Shown here: positions 27,955-36,950 of the stretch, piece after piece
Layout of the letters: every line of letters begins with the position of its first letter
Numbering within the stretch: position 1 is the first letter of the stretch
The notes under the pieces: generated by a model
Told to the model about the DNA's origin: nothing
Databases searched by the model: none
Seen by the model: only the letters and a program-made list of their open reading frames with translations
Program-made: the position numbers and the translations under genes
Origin: Streptomyces sp. NBC_00572
GTDB taxonomy: Bacteria > Actinomycetota > Actinomycetes > Streptomycetales > Streptomycetaceae
Length of the DNA: 64,000 nucleotides
Direction: 5' to 3'
Assembly (NCBI RefSeq): GCF_026341815.1
Contig: NZ_JAPENX010000001.1
Span: 1,426,001 to 1,490,000 of the forward strand

Positions 27955-29472
27955 TCAGCGGGTCAGAGACGCGGTGAGCACCGGGGCCGAGGCCCGGGCC
28001 CAGACCTCGGGGAGTCCGCGCTCGGCCGCGTCGGCGGCGGCCTCCTCGCGTCCGTACAGAAGTCCCCAGGTGAAGGCCGATTCTCCGGCCCCGTGGGCGA
28101 TGATCGCGAGCTCCCGCAGGGCCCCGCGGGCGACGACGGCGTCCTGGTGTTCGCCGAGCAGGGTCTGGACGTCCTTCACTCGTCTCGACAGCCGTTTCGC
28201 GGGCTTCCCGAGGGTCGGCTCGGCGGCCTCGGCCGCGTAGCGGGCGCGCTTGGCGGCCTTGCGGGCCTCGTGGAGGGCGAGGTCGCGCTCGTCGCCGGGG
28301 TCGAGGGAGAGGGCGTGGTGAATCCGGCCGGCGAGGCGGTCGTGGTCCTTGCGGACGGCGCGGGCGAGGACCTGCCGGGCGTCGAGTGCGGCGTCCTTGC
28401 GCAGCGGCGGGTCGGCGAGGAGCGCGTCGAGCCTGTCGAGGAGGGCGAGGTAGCGGGCGGAGTCGAGGGCGGCGAGGGCCTGGCGGCGGGCGCTCCTGCC
28501 GTGGGCGGCGTCCCGGCGGCGCAGCCTGGCCTTGACGGGGCCGAGGACGAGGGTGCGGGGCAGGTCGGTGAGGCGGGCGCGCAGCCGTTCGTCGAGGACC
28601 TCCTGGTCGCGGGCGACGCCCAGCTCTCCGGCGAGCCATTTCAGCTCCTCGCCGACGGGGTCGGTGACCTCCCGGTCGAGGACGCGGCCGTACGTCTTGA
28701 AGGCGCTGCGCAGCCGGCGGCAGGAGACGCGCAGTTGGTGGACGGCGTCGGGCAGGTCGCGTCGTACGGCGGGGTCGTGGGCGACGATCGCCTCGACGTG
28801 TTCGCGTACGTAGCCGAGGACGGCGGCCGCCGCGGTGCCGGGCGTCCCGGGGGTGACCGGGGCCGCGTCGGGCTCCACGCCCGTCTCGGCCAGGGCGCGC
28901 GACAGTTTGGAGGGCGAGTCCGAGGGCCTTATGCCGGCCTTCCTGAGGCGCTTCTCGACGGCGTCGAGGATCGCCGGGTCGGTGTCGTCGGCGAGCTCGA
29001 CCTCGATCTCGGTCCAGGCGGCCTGGCCGCCGCTCGTGAGGCCCTCGGCGTGGACGGTGTCCACGGACAGTTCCGCGAGGAGGGTGCCGTCGCCGTCGCG
29101 GAGGTGGCGGACGTCCCGGGAGGAGCGGAGGCGGACGACGGGGACGACCTCGCCGTCCCGGACCCGGGAACGCAGGAGCCCCGCCAGGGAACGCGGGAGC
29201 GTGTCCGAGAGCGGGGCTCTGATCTCGTCGCGGATGCCGGAGGCGACGGGGAACTTCAGGTGCCAGCCGGCGTCCTCGCCGCCGGTGCGGCGGCGCAGGG
29301 TGAGTGCGTCCGCGGCGAGCCGGAGGCCGGGGGTGTCGTAGTAGACGGCGTCGAGTTCGGTGACGCCCTCGTCGGTGACCGAGGCCACCCCGGCCGCCCG
29401 GGTCAGGTCCGGGAGGCCGGTCCGGGGAGTGGCTTCGTACTTCCGCTCGATCTCGCGCTTCGTGTCCGCCAT
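27955..29472 (-). CDS. CYTH and CHAD domain protein
   Basis: A 505-residue protein. The N-terminal CYTH domain begins MADTKREIERKYEATP; the E-x-E-x-K pattern of this family coordinates metal and binds triphosphate. CYTH enzymes act on triphosphorylated compounds or inorganic triphosphate. From about residue 215, CHAD helices follow, with conserved His and basic residues in DAVHQLRVSCRRLRSAFK and LHEARKAAKRARYAAE that bind polyphosphate. The combination suggests a role in polyphosphate or triphosphate handling. It lies between rodA and the radical SAM gene on the same strand, as in related Streptomyces. No link to wall synthesis can be seen in the protein itself. Confidence 0.92.
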   Translation of the reverse strand: MADTKREIERKYEATPRTGLPDLTRAAGVASVTDEGVTELDAVYYDTPGLRLAADALTLRRRTGGEDAGWHLKFPVASGIRDEIRAPLSDTLPRSLAGLLRSRVRDGEVVPVVRLRSSRDVRHLRDGDGTLLAELSVDTVHAEGLTSGGQAAWTEIEVELADDTDPAILDAVEKRLRKAGIRPSDSPSKLSRALAETGVEPDAAPVTPGTPGTAAAAVLGYVREHVEAIVAHDPAVRRDLPDAVHQLRVSCRRLRSAFKTYGRVLDREVTDPVGEELKWLAGELGVARDQEVLDERLRARLTDLPRTLVLGPVKARLRRRDAAHGRSARRQALAALDSARYLALLDRLDALLADPPLRKDAALDARQVLARAVRKDHDRLAGRIHHALSLDPGDERDLALHEARKAAKRARYAAEAAEPTLGKPAKRLSRRVKDVQTLLGEHQDAVVARGALRELAIIAHGAGESAFTWGLLYGREEAAADAAERGLPEVWARASAPVLTASLTR

Positions 29473-29535
29473 GAATCGAATCTAGACGGGAAGTGAACGC
29501 TGCGGGAGTACGCCTCGGTTCCGGCCGGAAACCGC

Positions 29536-30735
29536 CTACGCGGTCATGGGCCGCTGCACCCTGATCGACTGGAGCAGTCCGATCGCCACCCACACCGCGA
29601 ACATCGACGAGCCGCCGTACGAGACGAACGGCAGCGGCAGGCCCGCGACCGGCATGATGCCGAGGGTCATGCCGATGTTCTCGAAGGCCTGGAAGGCGAA
29701 CCAGGCGATGATCCCGGCCGCGACGACCGTGCCGTAGAGCTCGGTGGTCTCGCGGGCGATCCGGCAGGCGCGCCAGAGGACGACGCCGAGGAGCACGAGG
29801 ATCAGGCCGGCGCCGACGAAGCCCAGCTCCTCCCCCGCGACCGTGAAGACGAAGTCGGTCTGCTGCTCCGGCACGAACTGGCCGGTGGTCTGGGAGCCCT
29901 TGAAGAGTCCCGCGCCGAGGAGGCCGCCGGAGCCGATCGCGATACGGGCCTGGTTGGTGTTGTAGCCGACGCCGGCCGGGTCGAGGTCGGGGTTGGCGAA
30001 GGCCGCGAAGCGGTTGATCTGGTACTCGTCGAGCATGCCGAGCGCGGTGACGAGGACCGCGCCTCCGATGCCCGCGCCGATCAGTCCGAGGACCCAGCGG
30101 TTGGAGGCGCCGGAGGCGAGCAGCACGCCGAGCACGATGACCGCCATGACCATGACCGAGCCGAGGTCGGGCATCAGCATGACGATGCCCATCGGGAGCG
30201 CGGCCAGGGTGAGGGCCTTGGCGACGGTGCGGTGGTCGGGGTGGAGCTGGTCGCCGGCGTCGACCTTCGCGGCCAGCAGCATCGCCATCACCAGGATGAT
30301 CGTGATCTTCACGAACTCGCTGGGCTGGAGCGAGAAGCCGCCGCCGACGACGATCCACGCGTGGGCGCCGTTGATGGTGGCGCCGAGCGGGGTGAGGACG
30401 GCGAGGATCAGCACGACCGAGAGGCCGTAGAGGACCGGGACCGCGCCGCGCAGGGTGCGGTGGCCGAGCCAGATCGTGCCGATCATCAGGGCGACGCCGA
30501 TTCCGGTGTTGAGCACGTGCCGGAAGAGGAAGTAGTACGGGTCGCCGTTGTTGAGTTCGGTGCGGCCGCGGGTGGCGGACCAGACGAGCAGTGCGCCGAT
30601 GAAGGAGAGCGCGAGCGCGGAGAGCAGGATCGGCCAGTCGAGCCGGCGGACCACCGAGTCCCGGGCGGCGAGCTTGGCGAGCGTGCCGCGCTCGGGGGCG
30701 TAACGGGAGACGGAGAAGCCGTGGGGTGAGGTCAT
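29536..30735 (-). CDS. rodA: RodA/FtsW-family SEDS glycan polymerase (Sfr-like)
   Basis: A 399-residue SEDS membrane protein that polymerises peptidoglycan glycan strands together with a class B penicillin-binding protein. It has about ten membrane segments. Family blocks seen are NGAHAWIVVGGGFSLQPSEF, MPDLGSVMVM, PEQQTDFVFTVAGEE and GLPLPFVSYGGSSM. The loop Asp/Glu-bearing segment FVPEQQTDF contains residues essential in RodA. It starts 4 bases after the PBP2 stop, so the two are translationally linked. In S. coelicolor the matching gene of the mre cluster (sfr) contributes to spore wall synthesis. Confidence 0.95.
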   Translation of the reverse strand: MTSPHGFSVSRYAPERGTLAKLAARDSVVRRLDWPILLSALALSFIGALLVWSATRGRTELNNGDPYYFLFRHVLNTGIGVALMIGTIWLGHRTLRGAVPVLYGLSVVLILAVLTPLGATINGAHAWIVVGGGFSLQPSEFVKITIILVMAMLLAAKVDAGDQLHPDHRTVAKALTLAALPMGIVMLMPDLGSVMVMAVIVLGVLLASGASNRWVLGLIGAGIGGAVLVTALGMLDEYQINRFAAFANPDLDPAGVGYNTNQARIAIGSGGLLGAGLFKGSQTTGQFVPEQQTDFVFTVAGEELGFVGAGLILVLLGVVLWRACRIARETTELYGTVVAAGIIAWFAFQAFENIGMTLGIMPVAGLPLPFVSYGGSSMFAVWVAIGLLQSIRVQRPMTA

Positions 30736-30739
30736 CGGT

Positions 30740-33019
30740 TCAGTCCCTCCGCCAGGCGGCGGGCGGGCCCGCGAGTTCCTGCTGGTCCGGCTTGTCGGGG
30801 TCGGCCTGGTCCGGGTCTGCCGGGTCCGCCGGGGCGGCCGGGTCGGTCGGGTCGGTCTGGGGGGTGCCGGCCGGCGCGTTCAGGGGCGCGTTCGGGTCGA
30901 TCTTCCCGATCTCCGGGTCGTACGGCTTGATCTTCGGAGCGTCGATGGAGCCGTCGGCCTCGATCTTCGGGAGAGCCTTCTGGGGCTGCGGCAGCAGGGC
31001 CCGCTTGAGGTCCTGATTGCCGGCGTCGTCGAGTCCGTAGAGCGCGTCGTAGATGTTGCGCACGGCGGGGCCGGAGGCGCCGGAGCCGGTACCACCCTGG
31101 GCGATCGTCATGATGATCGCGTAGTCCTTGGTGTACGTGGCGAACCAGGAGGTCGTCTGCTTGCCGTAGACCTCGGCGGTACCCGTCTTGGCGTGCATCG
31201 GGATCTTGTCCTGCGGCCAGCCGCCGAATCGCCAGGCGGCCGTACCGCGGGTGGCGACTCCCGCGAGCGCTTCCTCTATCAACGCCTGCGTCTTGGCGTC
31301 CATGGGGAGCTTGCCGTGGGACTTGGGCTTGATCTCGGTGACCTTCTTGCCGTCGGGGCTGACGATCGCCTTGCCGACGGTCGGGTTCCAGAGGGTGCCG
31401 CCGTTGGCGATGGCCGCGTAGATGGTGGCCATCTGGATCGGGGTGACGAGGGTGTCACCCTGCCCGATGGAGTAGTTGACCGAGTCACCGGCGCGCATGA
31501 GGTTGCCTTCGAGGCAGTTCTCGTAGGAGAGCTGCTGCACGTAGGTACCGCCGCGCTTGCCGATCTTGCACCAGTAGTCCTTGTTGGCCGTCCAGAAGTC
31601 CTGCTTCCACTTCCGGTCGGGGACGCGGCCGGTGACCTCGTTGGGGAGGTCGATGCCGGTCTCGGCGCCGAGGCCGAACTGATGGGCCGTCTTGTAGAAC
31701 CAGTCCTTGGCGTCCTTCTTCGGCTTCATGCCGCCGTCGTTCAGCCACTGCTGGTGGGAGAGGGCGTAGAAGACGGTGTCGCAGGAGACTTCGAGGGCCT
31801 GGCCGAGGGTGATGGAGCCGTGCCCCTGGGACTCGAAGTTCTTGAAGACCTGGCCGCCGATGGAGTACGAGGACGGGCACGGGTAGCGGCCGTTGAAGTC
31901 GTATCCGGCGTTGACGGCGGCGGTGGTCGGGACGACCTTGAAGATCGAGCCGGGGGCGGCCTGGCCCTGGATGGCCCGGTTGAGGAGCGGGAAGTTGGAG
32001 TCCTTGCCGGTGAGGGCCGCGTAGTCCTTGGCCGAGATGCCGCCGACCCAGGCGTTGGGGTCGTAGTCGGGCTGCGAGGCCATGGCGACGATCCGGCCGG
32101 TCTTCGTCTCCATGACGACGACGGCGCCGGAGTCGGCCTTGTAGTTCTCGCTGGTGTTCTTGTCGTGGACCTTGCGGGCCTCCACCATCGCGTTGTGCAG
32201 CTCCCACTCGGCGACCGCCTGCACGCGGGCGTCGATGGAGGTGACGACGTTGGCGCCGGGCACGGCGGGGTCGTTCTTGGCCTGGCCGATGACCCGGCCG
32301 AGGTTGTCGACCTCGTAGCGGGTGACACCCGCCTTGCCGCGCAGCTCCTTGTCGTACGTGCGCTCCAGGCCGGAGCGGCCGACCTGGTCGGAGCGGAGGA
32401 ACGGCGAGTCGGTGTCCTTGGCCTTCTCGATCTCCGTGTCCGTGACCGGCGAGAGGTAGCCGAGGACCTGCGAGGTGCGGGACTCGCCGGGGGCCGGGTA
32501 GCGGCGTACGGCGGTGGGTTCGGCGGTGATGCCGGGGAAGTCCTCGGCGCGCTCGCGGATCTGGAGGGCCTGCTGGGTGGTGGCCTCGTCGGTGACCGGG
32601 ATCGGCTGGTACGGCGAACCGTTCCAGCAGGGCTTCGGGGTCTTGGAGTCGCAGAGCCGGATCTTGTTGATGACCTCGTCGGGCTTCATGTCGAGGACGT
32701 CGGCGAGCCGGGTCAGGACGGCCTTGCCGTCGTCCTTCATCTTCATCAGCTCGGTGCGGGACGCGGAGACCACGAGCCGGGTCTCGTTGTCGGCGAGCGG
32801 GACGCCGCGGGCGTCGAGGACGGAGCCGCGCACGGCGGGCTGCACGACCTGCTGGACGTGGTTGTTCTTCGCCTCGTCCGTGTACTCCTTGCCGTTGCGG
32901 ATCTGGAGGTACCAGAGCCGGCCCCCCAGGGTCAGCAGCAGCGAGAAGACGAGGATCTGGATGACGACGAGCCGGATCTGGACCCGGGGGGTCCGCCCTG
33001 TCTCGGGGATGTTGCTCAT
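30740..33019 (-). CDS. mrdA: Penicillin-binding protein 2 (class B transpeptidase)
   Basis: A 759-residue peptidoglycan transpeptidase anchored by one N-terminal membrane helix (residues 15-35). A PBP dimerisation region (about 55-250) is followed by the transpeptidase domain. Active-site motifs are all present: Ser358-x-x-Lys361 in APGSIFKVV, SCD at 412-414 and KTG at 611-613. The C-terminus is a Pro/Asp/Gln-rich tail (about 715-750) with repeated DPADPD-like units. It lies 19 bases after mreD and 4 bases before rodA, its polymerase partner. Confidence 0.96.
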   Translation of the reverse strand: MSNIPETGRTPRVQIRLVVIQILVFSLLLTLGGRLWYLQIRNGKEYTDEAKNNHVQQVVQPAVRGSVLDARGVPLADNETRLVVSASRTELMKMKDDGKAVLTRLADVLDMKPDEVINKIRLCDSKTPKPCWNGSPYQPIPVTDEATTQQALQIRERAEDFPGITAEPTAVRRYPAPGESRTSQVLGYLSPVTDTEIEKAKDTDSPFLRSDQVGRSGLERTYDKELRGKAGVTRYEVDNLGRVIGQAKNDPAVPGANVVTSIDARVQAVAEWELHNAMVEARKVHDKNTSENYKADSGAVVVMETKTGRIVAMASQPDYDPNAWVGGISAKDYAALTGKDSNFPLLNRAIQGQAAPGSIFKVVPTTAAVNAGYDFNGRYPCPSSYSIGGQVFKNFESQGHGSITLGQALEVSCDTVFYALSHQQWLNDGGMKPKKDAKDWFYKTAHQFGLGAETGIDLPNEVTGRVPDRKWKQDFWTANKDYWCKIGKRGGTYVQQLSYENCLEGNLMRAGDSVNYSIGQGDTLVTPIQMATIYAAIANGGTLWNPTVGKAIVSPDGKKVTEIKPKSHGKLPMDAKTQALIEEALAGVATRGTAAWRFGGWPQDKIPMHAKTGTAEVYGKQTTSWFATYTKDYAIIMTIAQGGTGSGASGPAVRNIYDALYGLDDAGNQDLKRALLPQPQKALPKIEADGSIDAPKIKPYDPEIGKIDPNAPLNAPAGTPQTDPTDPAAPADPADPDQADPDKPDQQELAGPPAAWRRD

Positions 33020-33038
33020 ACCGCCGGTGCCCCCTCGG

Positions 33039-33707
33039 TCACAGTCGCTTGACTCCCTTGATGCGTCCGGCCCGTGAGGCGCGGCCCCGGGCGGCCTTCA
33101 CGCGCAGGCCGCCGCGCTGGTTCCCGATCCTCAGGCCGGTGCCGGAGGACAGCCAGCCGGAGGCGACGTCGGCGCCGTTGCCCCCGCCGGCGTCGGCGAG
33201 CGGGTCGTTCTCCGCGCGTCTGGCCAGCGCCATGATGAGCGGCACCGTGAAGGGCGCGAGGAGCAGGTCGTACACGGCCGCGGTGAAGAGCAGGGATCCC
33301 AGGCCGACATGGCGGGCGGCGGTGTCGCCGACGAGGGCGCCCACCCCCGCGTACAGCAGGGTGGAGCCGACGGCGGCCGCGACGACGACGGCCATGGGGC
33401 CGGTCGCCGAGGTCAGCCGGCCGTTCTCCGGGCGGGCCAGGCCGACCAGGTAGCCGATGACGCAGAGCACGAGCGCGTAGCGGCCGGCGGCGTGGTCGGC
33501 GGGCGGGGCCAGGTCGGCGAGGAGGCCGGCGGTGAAGCCGATGAGGGAGCCGCTGACGGGTCCGTAGACCAGGGCGAGGCCGACGACGGTGAGCAGCACC
33601 AGGTCGGGCACGGCGCCGGGGAGCTGGAGGCGGGCGAGGACGGAGACCTGCACGACCAGGGCCACCACGATCAGGGTGGCGGAGAGGAGGATCCGGTTGA
33701 ACTTCAC
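33039..33707 (-). CDS. mreD: Rod-shape determining protein MreD
   Basis: A 222-residue integral membrane protein from the GTG at 33707, which overlaps the mreC stop by four bases (GTGA). It has about five membrane helices (LLSATLIVVALVVQVSVLA, LVLLTVVGLALVYG, YALVLCVIGYLVGLA and others) and a basic C-terminal tail ending RAGRIKGVKRL. MreD bridges MreC and the SEDS/PBP2 synthase. The long basic tail extends past the last helix and is longer than in E. coli MreD. Confidence 0.92.
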   Translation of the reverse strand: MKFNRILLSATLIVVALVVQVSVLARLQLPGAVPDLVLLTVVGLALVYGPVSGSLIGFTAGLLADLAPPADHAAGRYALVLCVIGYLVGLARPENGRLTSATGPMAVVVAAAVGSTLLYAGVGALVGDTAARHVGLGSLLFTAAVYDLLLAPFTVPLIMALARRAENDPLADAGGGNGADVASGWLSSGTGLRIGNQRGGLRVKAARGRASRAGRIKGVKRL

Positions 33708-34696
33708 GGTGTCGCGTCCCCCTGGTCCTGGCCCTGCTGGTTCTGCCGGTCGGCGTTCGGCTGCTGTCCGTCGGCGGCCTGCTGTCCGTCCGGTGGCGGC
33801 GGCGTGACCGTGACGGTGACGGTCGGCGCGGGCTTGGGCTTCTGCGGCAGGACCGTGTCGCGCGGGTCGGAGCGGGGGGCCTGGACGACCACGCCGACGA
33901 TGTCGAGCTTGGTGAAGCCGACGTACGGGCGGACGTAGATGTTGCGGGTCAGGCCGCCGCCCGCGGGGTCGACGCGGACGACCTCGCCGACCGGGACGCC
34001 GGGCACGAAGGGCTTGTCGGCGCGCGAGCCGAAGGTGACGAGCCGGTCGCCGGGCTTCACCTTGGCCTTGCCGTTGAGGAGCTGCACGAGCAGCGGGCGG
34101 TCGCCCTGGCCGGTGGCGAAGCCGAGTTCGTCGGACTTCTCCATGCGCGTACCGACGGTGAAGTCGGGGTCGTTGGCGAGGAGGACCGTGGAGGTCGACG
34201 GGCCGACGGTGGTGACGCGGCCGACGAGCCCGGAGCCGTTGAGCACGGTCATGTCCCGCTGGATGCCGTCGCGGGCGCCGACGTCGATCGTGACGGTCCA
34301 GGAGAAGCCCTGGGCCGCTCCTATGGCGATGACCTGCGCGCCCTTGATGCCGTACTGCCCGGCGCCGGCGGTCTTCAGCATGGAGTCGAGCTCGCGCAGC
34401 CGGTTGCGGTTGCGGTCGTCGCTGCCGAGCTCCGCCTTGAGCTCGGCGTTCTCCTTCTCCAGGGCGGCGATCCGGGTGTGCCGCTCGCCGGAGTCCCGGA
34501 CCGCGCCTATGGCGTTGCCGATGGGATCGACGGCGGCCGCCACACCGTTCTCGACCGGCCCGAAGACCGCCGCTGCGGCCTGTCGGGCACCGTCGACGGG
34601 TGACTCCTGGCCGCCTCGGATGTCCACCGTGATCAGTGCGAACGCGATGGCGATCAGCAGCACCAGGAGCAGCCGGCTCTCTCGTGTGTCCCTCAC
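33704..34696 (-). CDS. mreC: Rod-shape determining protein MreC
   Basis: A 330-residue protein with one N-terminal membrane helix (SRLLLVLLIAIAFALITVDI). A coiled coil (about 60-100, ERHTRIAALEKENAELKAEL) and the periplasmic-type beta domain (VDVGARDGIQRDMTVLNGSGLVGRV, FVPGVPVGEVVRVDP) follow. The tail is rich in Pro, Gln and Asp. The start is taken as the GTG at 34696; the nearest purine-rich site is rather far upstream, so the start is less certain. It follows mreB by 83 bases and overlaps mreD. It links the MreB filament to external wall synthesis. Confidence 0.93.
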   Translation of the reverse strand: MRDTRESRLLLVLLIAIAFALITVDIRGGQESPVDGARQAAAAVFGPVENGVAAAVDPIGNAIGAVRDSGERHTRIAALEKENAELKAELGSDDRNRNRLRELDSMLKTAGAGQYGIKGAQVIAIGAAQGFSWTVTIDVGARDGIQRDMTVLNGSGLVGRVTTVGPSTSTVLLANDPDFTVGTRMEKSDELGFATGQGDRPLLVQLLNGKAKVKPGDRLVTFGSRADKPFVPGVPVGEVVRVDPAGGGLTRNIYVRPYVGFTKLDIVGVVVQAPRSDPRDTVLPQKPKPAPTVTVTVTPPPPDGQQAADGQQPNADRQNQQGQDQGDATP

Positions 34697-34779
34697 GTGC
34701 GGCGGCCGTGCCTTTCCTCGTGGTTCGGTTGTTCGGCTGTGCGGGTGAAGCGGCTGTGCGGTGGGCCGTTCGGGTGGTG

Positions 34780-35799
34780 CTAGCGGCGCGGCTGGGCGTC
34801 CAGCACCTGCTGGAGGGCCTCGAACTCCTCCACGCACTTGCCGGAGCCGAGCACCACCGAGTCCAGCGGGTCCTCGGCGATGTGGATCGGCATGCCGGTC
34901 TCGCGGCGGAGACGCTCGTCCAGGCCGCGCAGCAGGGCGCCACCACCCGTGAGAACGATGCCGCGGTCCATGACGTCACCCGAGAGCTCCGGCGGGCACT
35001 TGTCGAGGGTGGTCTTCACCGCGTCGACGATCGCGTTGACCGGCTCCTCGATGGCCTTGCGGACCTCGGCGGCCGAGATGACCACGGTCTTGGGCAGACC
35101 GGAGACGAGGTCGCGGCCGCGGATCTCGGTGTGCTCGTCCTTGTCGAGGTCGTACGCGGAGCCGATGGTGATCTTGATCTGCTCGGCGGTCCGCTCACCG
35201 AGGAGGAGCGAGTACTCCTTCTTGATGTGCTGGATGATCGCGCTGTCCAGCTCGTCGCCGGCCACCCGGATCGACTGTGCCGTGACGATTCCTCCGAGGG
35301 AGATGACGGCGACCTCGGTGGTGCCGCCGCCGATGTCCACGACCATGTTGCCGGTGGCCTCGTGGACCGGGAGGCCCGAGCCGATGGCCGCCGCCATGGG
35401 CTCCTCGATGATGTGCACCTGGCGGGCGCCGGCCTGCGTCGAGGCCTCGATGACGGCGCGGCGCTCCACTCCGGTGATGCCGGAGGGCACGCAGACGACG
35501 ACCCGGGGGCGGGCCAGGTAGCGACGCTTGTGGATCTTGAGGATGAAGTAGCGGAGCATCCGCTCGGTGATCTCGAAGTCGGCGATCACGCCGTCCTTCA
35601 GGGGCCGGACGGCGACGATGTTGCCGGGGGTCCGGCCGATCATCTTCTTCGCCTCGGCGCCCACCGCGAGGATGCCGCCGGTGTTGGTGTTGATCGCGAC
35701 GACGGACGGCTCGTTGAGGACGATGCCACGCCCCCTGACGTACACCAGCGTGTTGGCAGTCCCGAGGTCGATAGCCATGTCACGGCCGATGAACGACAT
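34780..35799 (-). CDS. mreB: Actin homologue MreB
   Basis: A 339-residue bacterial actin from the ATG at 35799 ([20 protein letters not shown]), with AAGGGG 6-7 bases upstream; an ATG 7 codons earlier is rejected. Nucleotide-binding blocks are [33 protein letters not shown] and ERTAEQIKI, and the adenosine block is [15 protein letters not shown]. It is the first gene of the mre cluster. In Streptomyces, MreB acts mainly in sporulation rather than in vegetative tip growth. Confidence 0.98.
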   Translation of the reverse strand: MSFIGRDMAIDLGTANTLVYVRGRGIVLNEPSVVAINTNTGGILAVGAEAKKMIGRTPGNIVAVRPLKDGVIADFEITERMLRYFILKIHKRRYLARPRVVVCVPSGITGVERRAVIEASTQAGARQVHIIEEPMAAAIGSGLPVHEATGNMVVDIGGGTTEVAVISLGGIVTAQSIRVAGDELDSAIIQHIKKEYSLLLGERTAEQIKITIGSAYDLDKDEHTEIRGRDLVSGLPKTVVISAAEVRKAIEEPVNAIVDAVKTTLDKCPPELSGDVMDRGIVLTGGGALLRGLDERLRRETGMPIHIAEDPLDSVVLGSGKCVEEFEALQQVLDAQPRR

Positions 35800-35959
35800 T
35801 GAGTTCCCCTTGTTTCCCATGAGGATGCTTCGGGCCTTCCCCAGCGAGCGTTGACGGCTTCTCAGGCAGGCGAAACGGTGGCTGAAGTGGGTGGCTGAAG
35901 GTGGTGCGGCGTGGAGTTTTCCATCGTAGTGCCGCCCGCCCGGATACCGCGCGGTGGTC

Positions 35960-35975
35960 CACCTCTGTACAGGTG
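35960..35975. promoter_or_regulatory. Imperfect palindrome upstream of mreB
   Basis: CACCTCTGTACAGGTG has 5-bp arms and lies about 160 bp upstream of mreB, in the 220-bp gap after the ndk terminator. It could be an operator for the mre cluster. No known regulator is assigned. Confidence 0.3.
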
Positions 35976-36018
35976 ACGGTAGGACGCGGCGATCCGTTCC
36001 CGGGATCGGCGTTCATAT

Positions 36019-36057
36019 GCCTGGGGGCGACCGAATTCCTTCGGTCGCCCCACAGGC
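36019..36057 (-). terminator. Terminator of ndk
   Basis: A 17-bp stem with one bulged base (GCCTG+GGGGCGACCGAA paired with TTCGGTCGCCCC-A-CAGGC, loop TTCC) begins about 40 bases beyond the ndk stop. It separates ndk from the mreB promoter region. Confidence 0.85.
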
Positions 36058-36099
36058 TGCTGCGTTCGGCTGACGCCGAGTCAGCGACGTCGGGTCGGC

Positions 36100-36513
36100 T
36101 CAGACGAGACCGGGGAAGAAGATCTTCAGCTCGCGCAGGGCCGACTCCTCCGAGTCGGAGGCGTGGATCAGGTTCTCCCGGACGATGGTGCCGAAGTCGC
36201 CGCGGATCGAGCCGGGCGCGGCGGCGATCGGGTCGGTCGGACCGGCCAGCTGGCGGACGCCCTCGATGACCCGCTCACCCTCGACGACGAGCGCGACGAC
36301 CGGGCCGGAGGACATGAAGCCCATCAGCGGCTCGTAGAAGGGCTTGCCCTTGTGCTCGCCGTAGTGCTGCTCCAGGGTCTCCTGGTCCAGCTCGCGCAGT
36401 TCCAGGGCCGCCAGGGTCCAGCCGGCCTTGCGCTCGATACGGCCGATGATCTCGCCGACCAGGCCACGGCGGACGGCGTCGGGCTTGAGCAGGACGAGCG
36501 TGCGCTGGCTCAC
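36100..36513 (-). CDS. ndk: Nucleoside diphosphate kinase
   Basis: A 137-residue enzyme that balances nucleoside triphosphates by phosphate transfer through a phospho-histidine. It begins MSQRTLVLLKPDAVRRGLVG and has the active-site block NLIHASDSEESA with His117 as the phosphorylated residue. Start is a GTG with AAGGAG upstream. It is transcribed after folC and the DUF4233 gene and ends in its own terminator. Confidence 0.98.
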   Translation of the reverse strand: MSQRTLVLLKPDAVRRGLVGEIIGRIERKAGWTLAALELRELDQETLEQHYGEHKGKPFYEPLMGFMSSGPVVALVVEGERVIEGVRQLAGPTDPIAAAPGSIRGDFGTIVRENLIHASDSEESALRELKIFFPGLV

Positions 36514-36579
36514 GGGGGAACTCCTTCGGAAAAGCGGTGTGCGGGACCTCCGAGGCTACAGGTCCCGCACGCCCCTCGA

Positions 36580-36945
36580 TTACGCAGCGTCAGGCCCTGC
36601 CGAGGCCCCTGCGGCCTGGGCCTCGGCCCACCGTGCCTTGATGTCGTCGATCCGTCGCCCATAGTGAACGGAGGCCCACCACAGACCGGCGAAAACCGCC
36701 CCGAGGAAGAACATCGTCGGCACGACGAAGCCGCTGAGGATCAGGCCGATCTGCAGGGCCCAGCCGAGCTGCACGCCGCCGGGGCGGGTGACCATCCCAC
36801 AGAGCAGCACCGAGATGACCATCGCGACGCCGCAGACCCACCAGACGGTGGACATCGCGAGGCTGTCGTCCTTCATGGCGACGAGACCGGCGAAGCCGAT
36901 CACGAAGAACTCGCCGATGAGCGTCGAGGAACAGAGCGTACGCAT
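36580..36945 (-). CDS. DUF4233 small membrane protein
   Basis: A 121-residue protein with about four hydrophobic segments (STLIGEFFVIGFAGLVAM, VWWVCGVAMVISVLLCGM and two more) and a short Ala-rich tail. It begins 5 bases after the folC stop, so it is translationally linked to folC. This folC-DUF4233-ndk order is common in actinobacteria. Its function is unknown; the tight linkage hints at a transport or assembly role connected with folate or nucleotide metabolism. Confidence 0.88.
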   Translation of the reverse strand: MRTLCSSTLIGEFFVIGFAGLVAMKDDSLAMSTVWWVCGVAMVISVLLCGMVTRPGGVQLGWALQIGLILSGFVVPTMFFLGAVFAGLWWASVHYGRRIDDIKARWAEAQAAGASAGPDAA

Positions 36946-36950
36946 CGGGT

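Noticed and set aside
34780..35820. Upstream ATG of mreB at 35820
   Set aside because: The ATG at 35799 has a well-placed AAGGGG and gives the standard MSFIGRD start.
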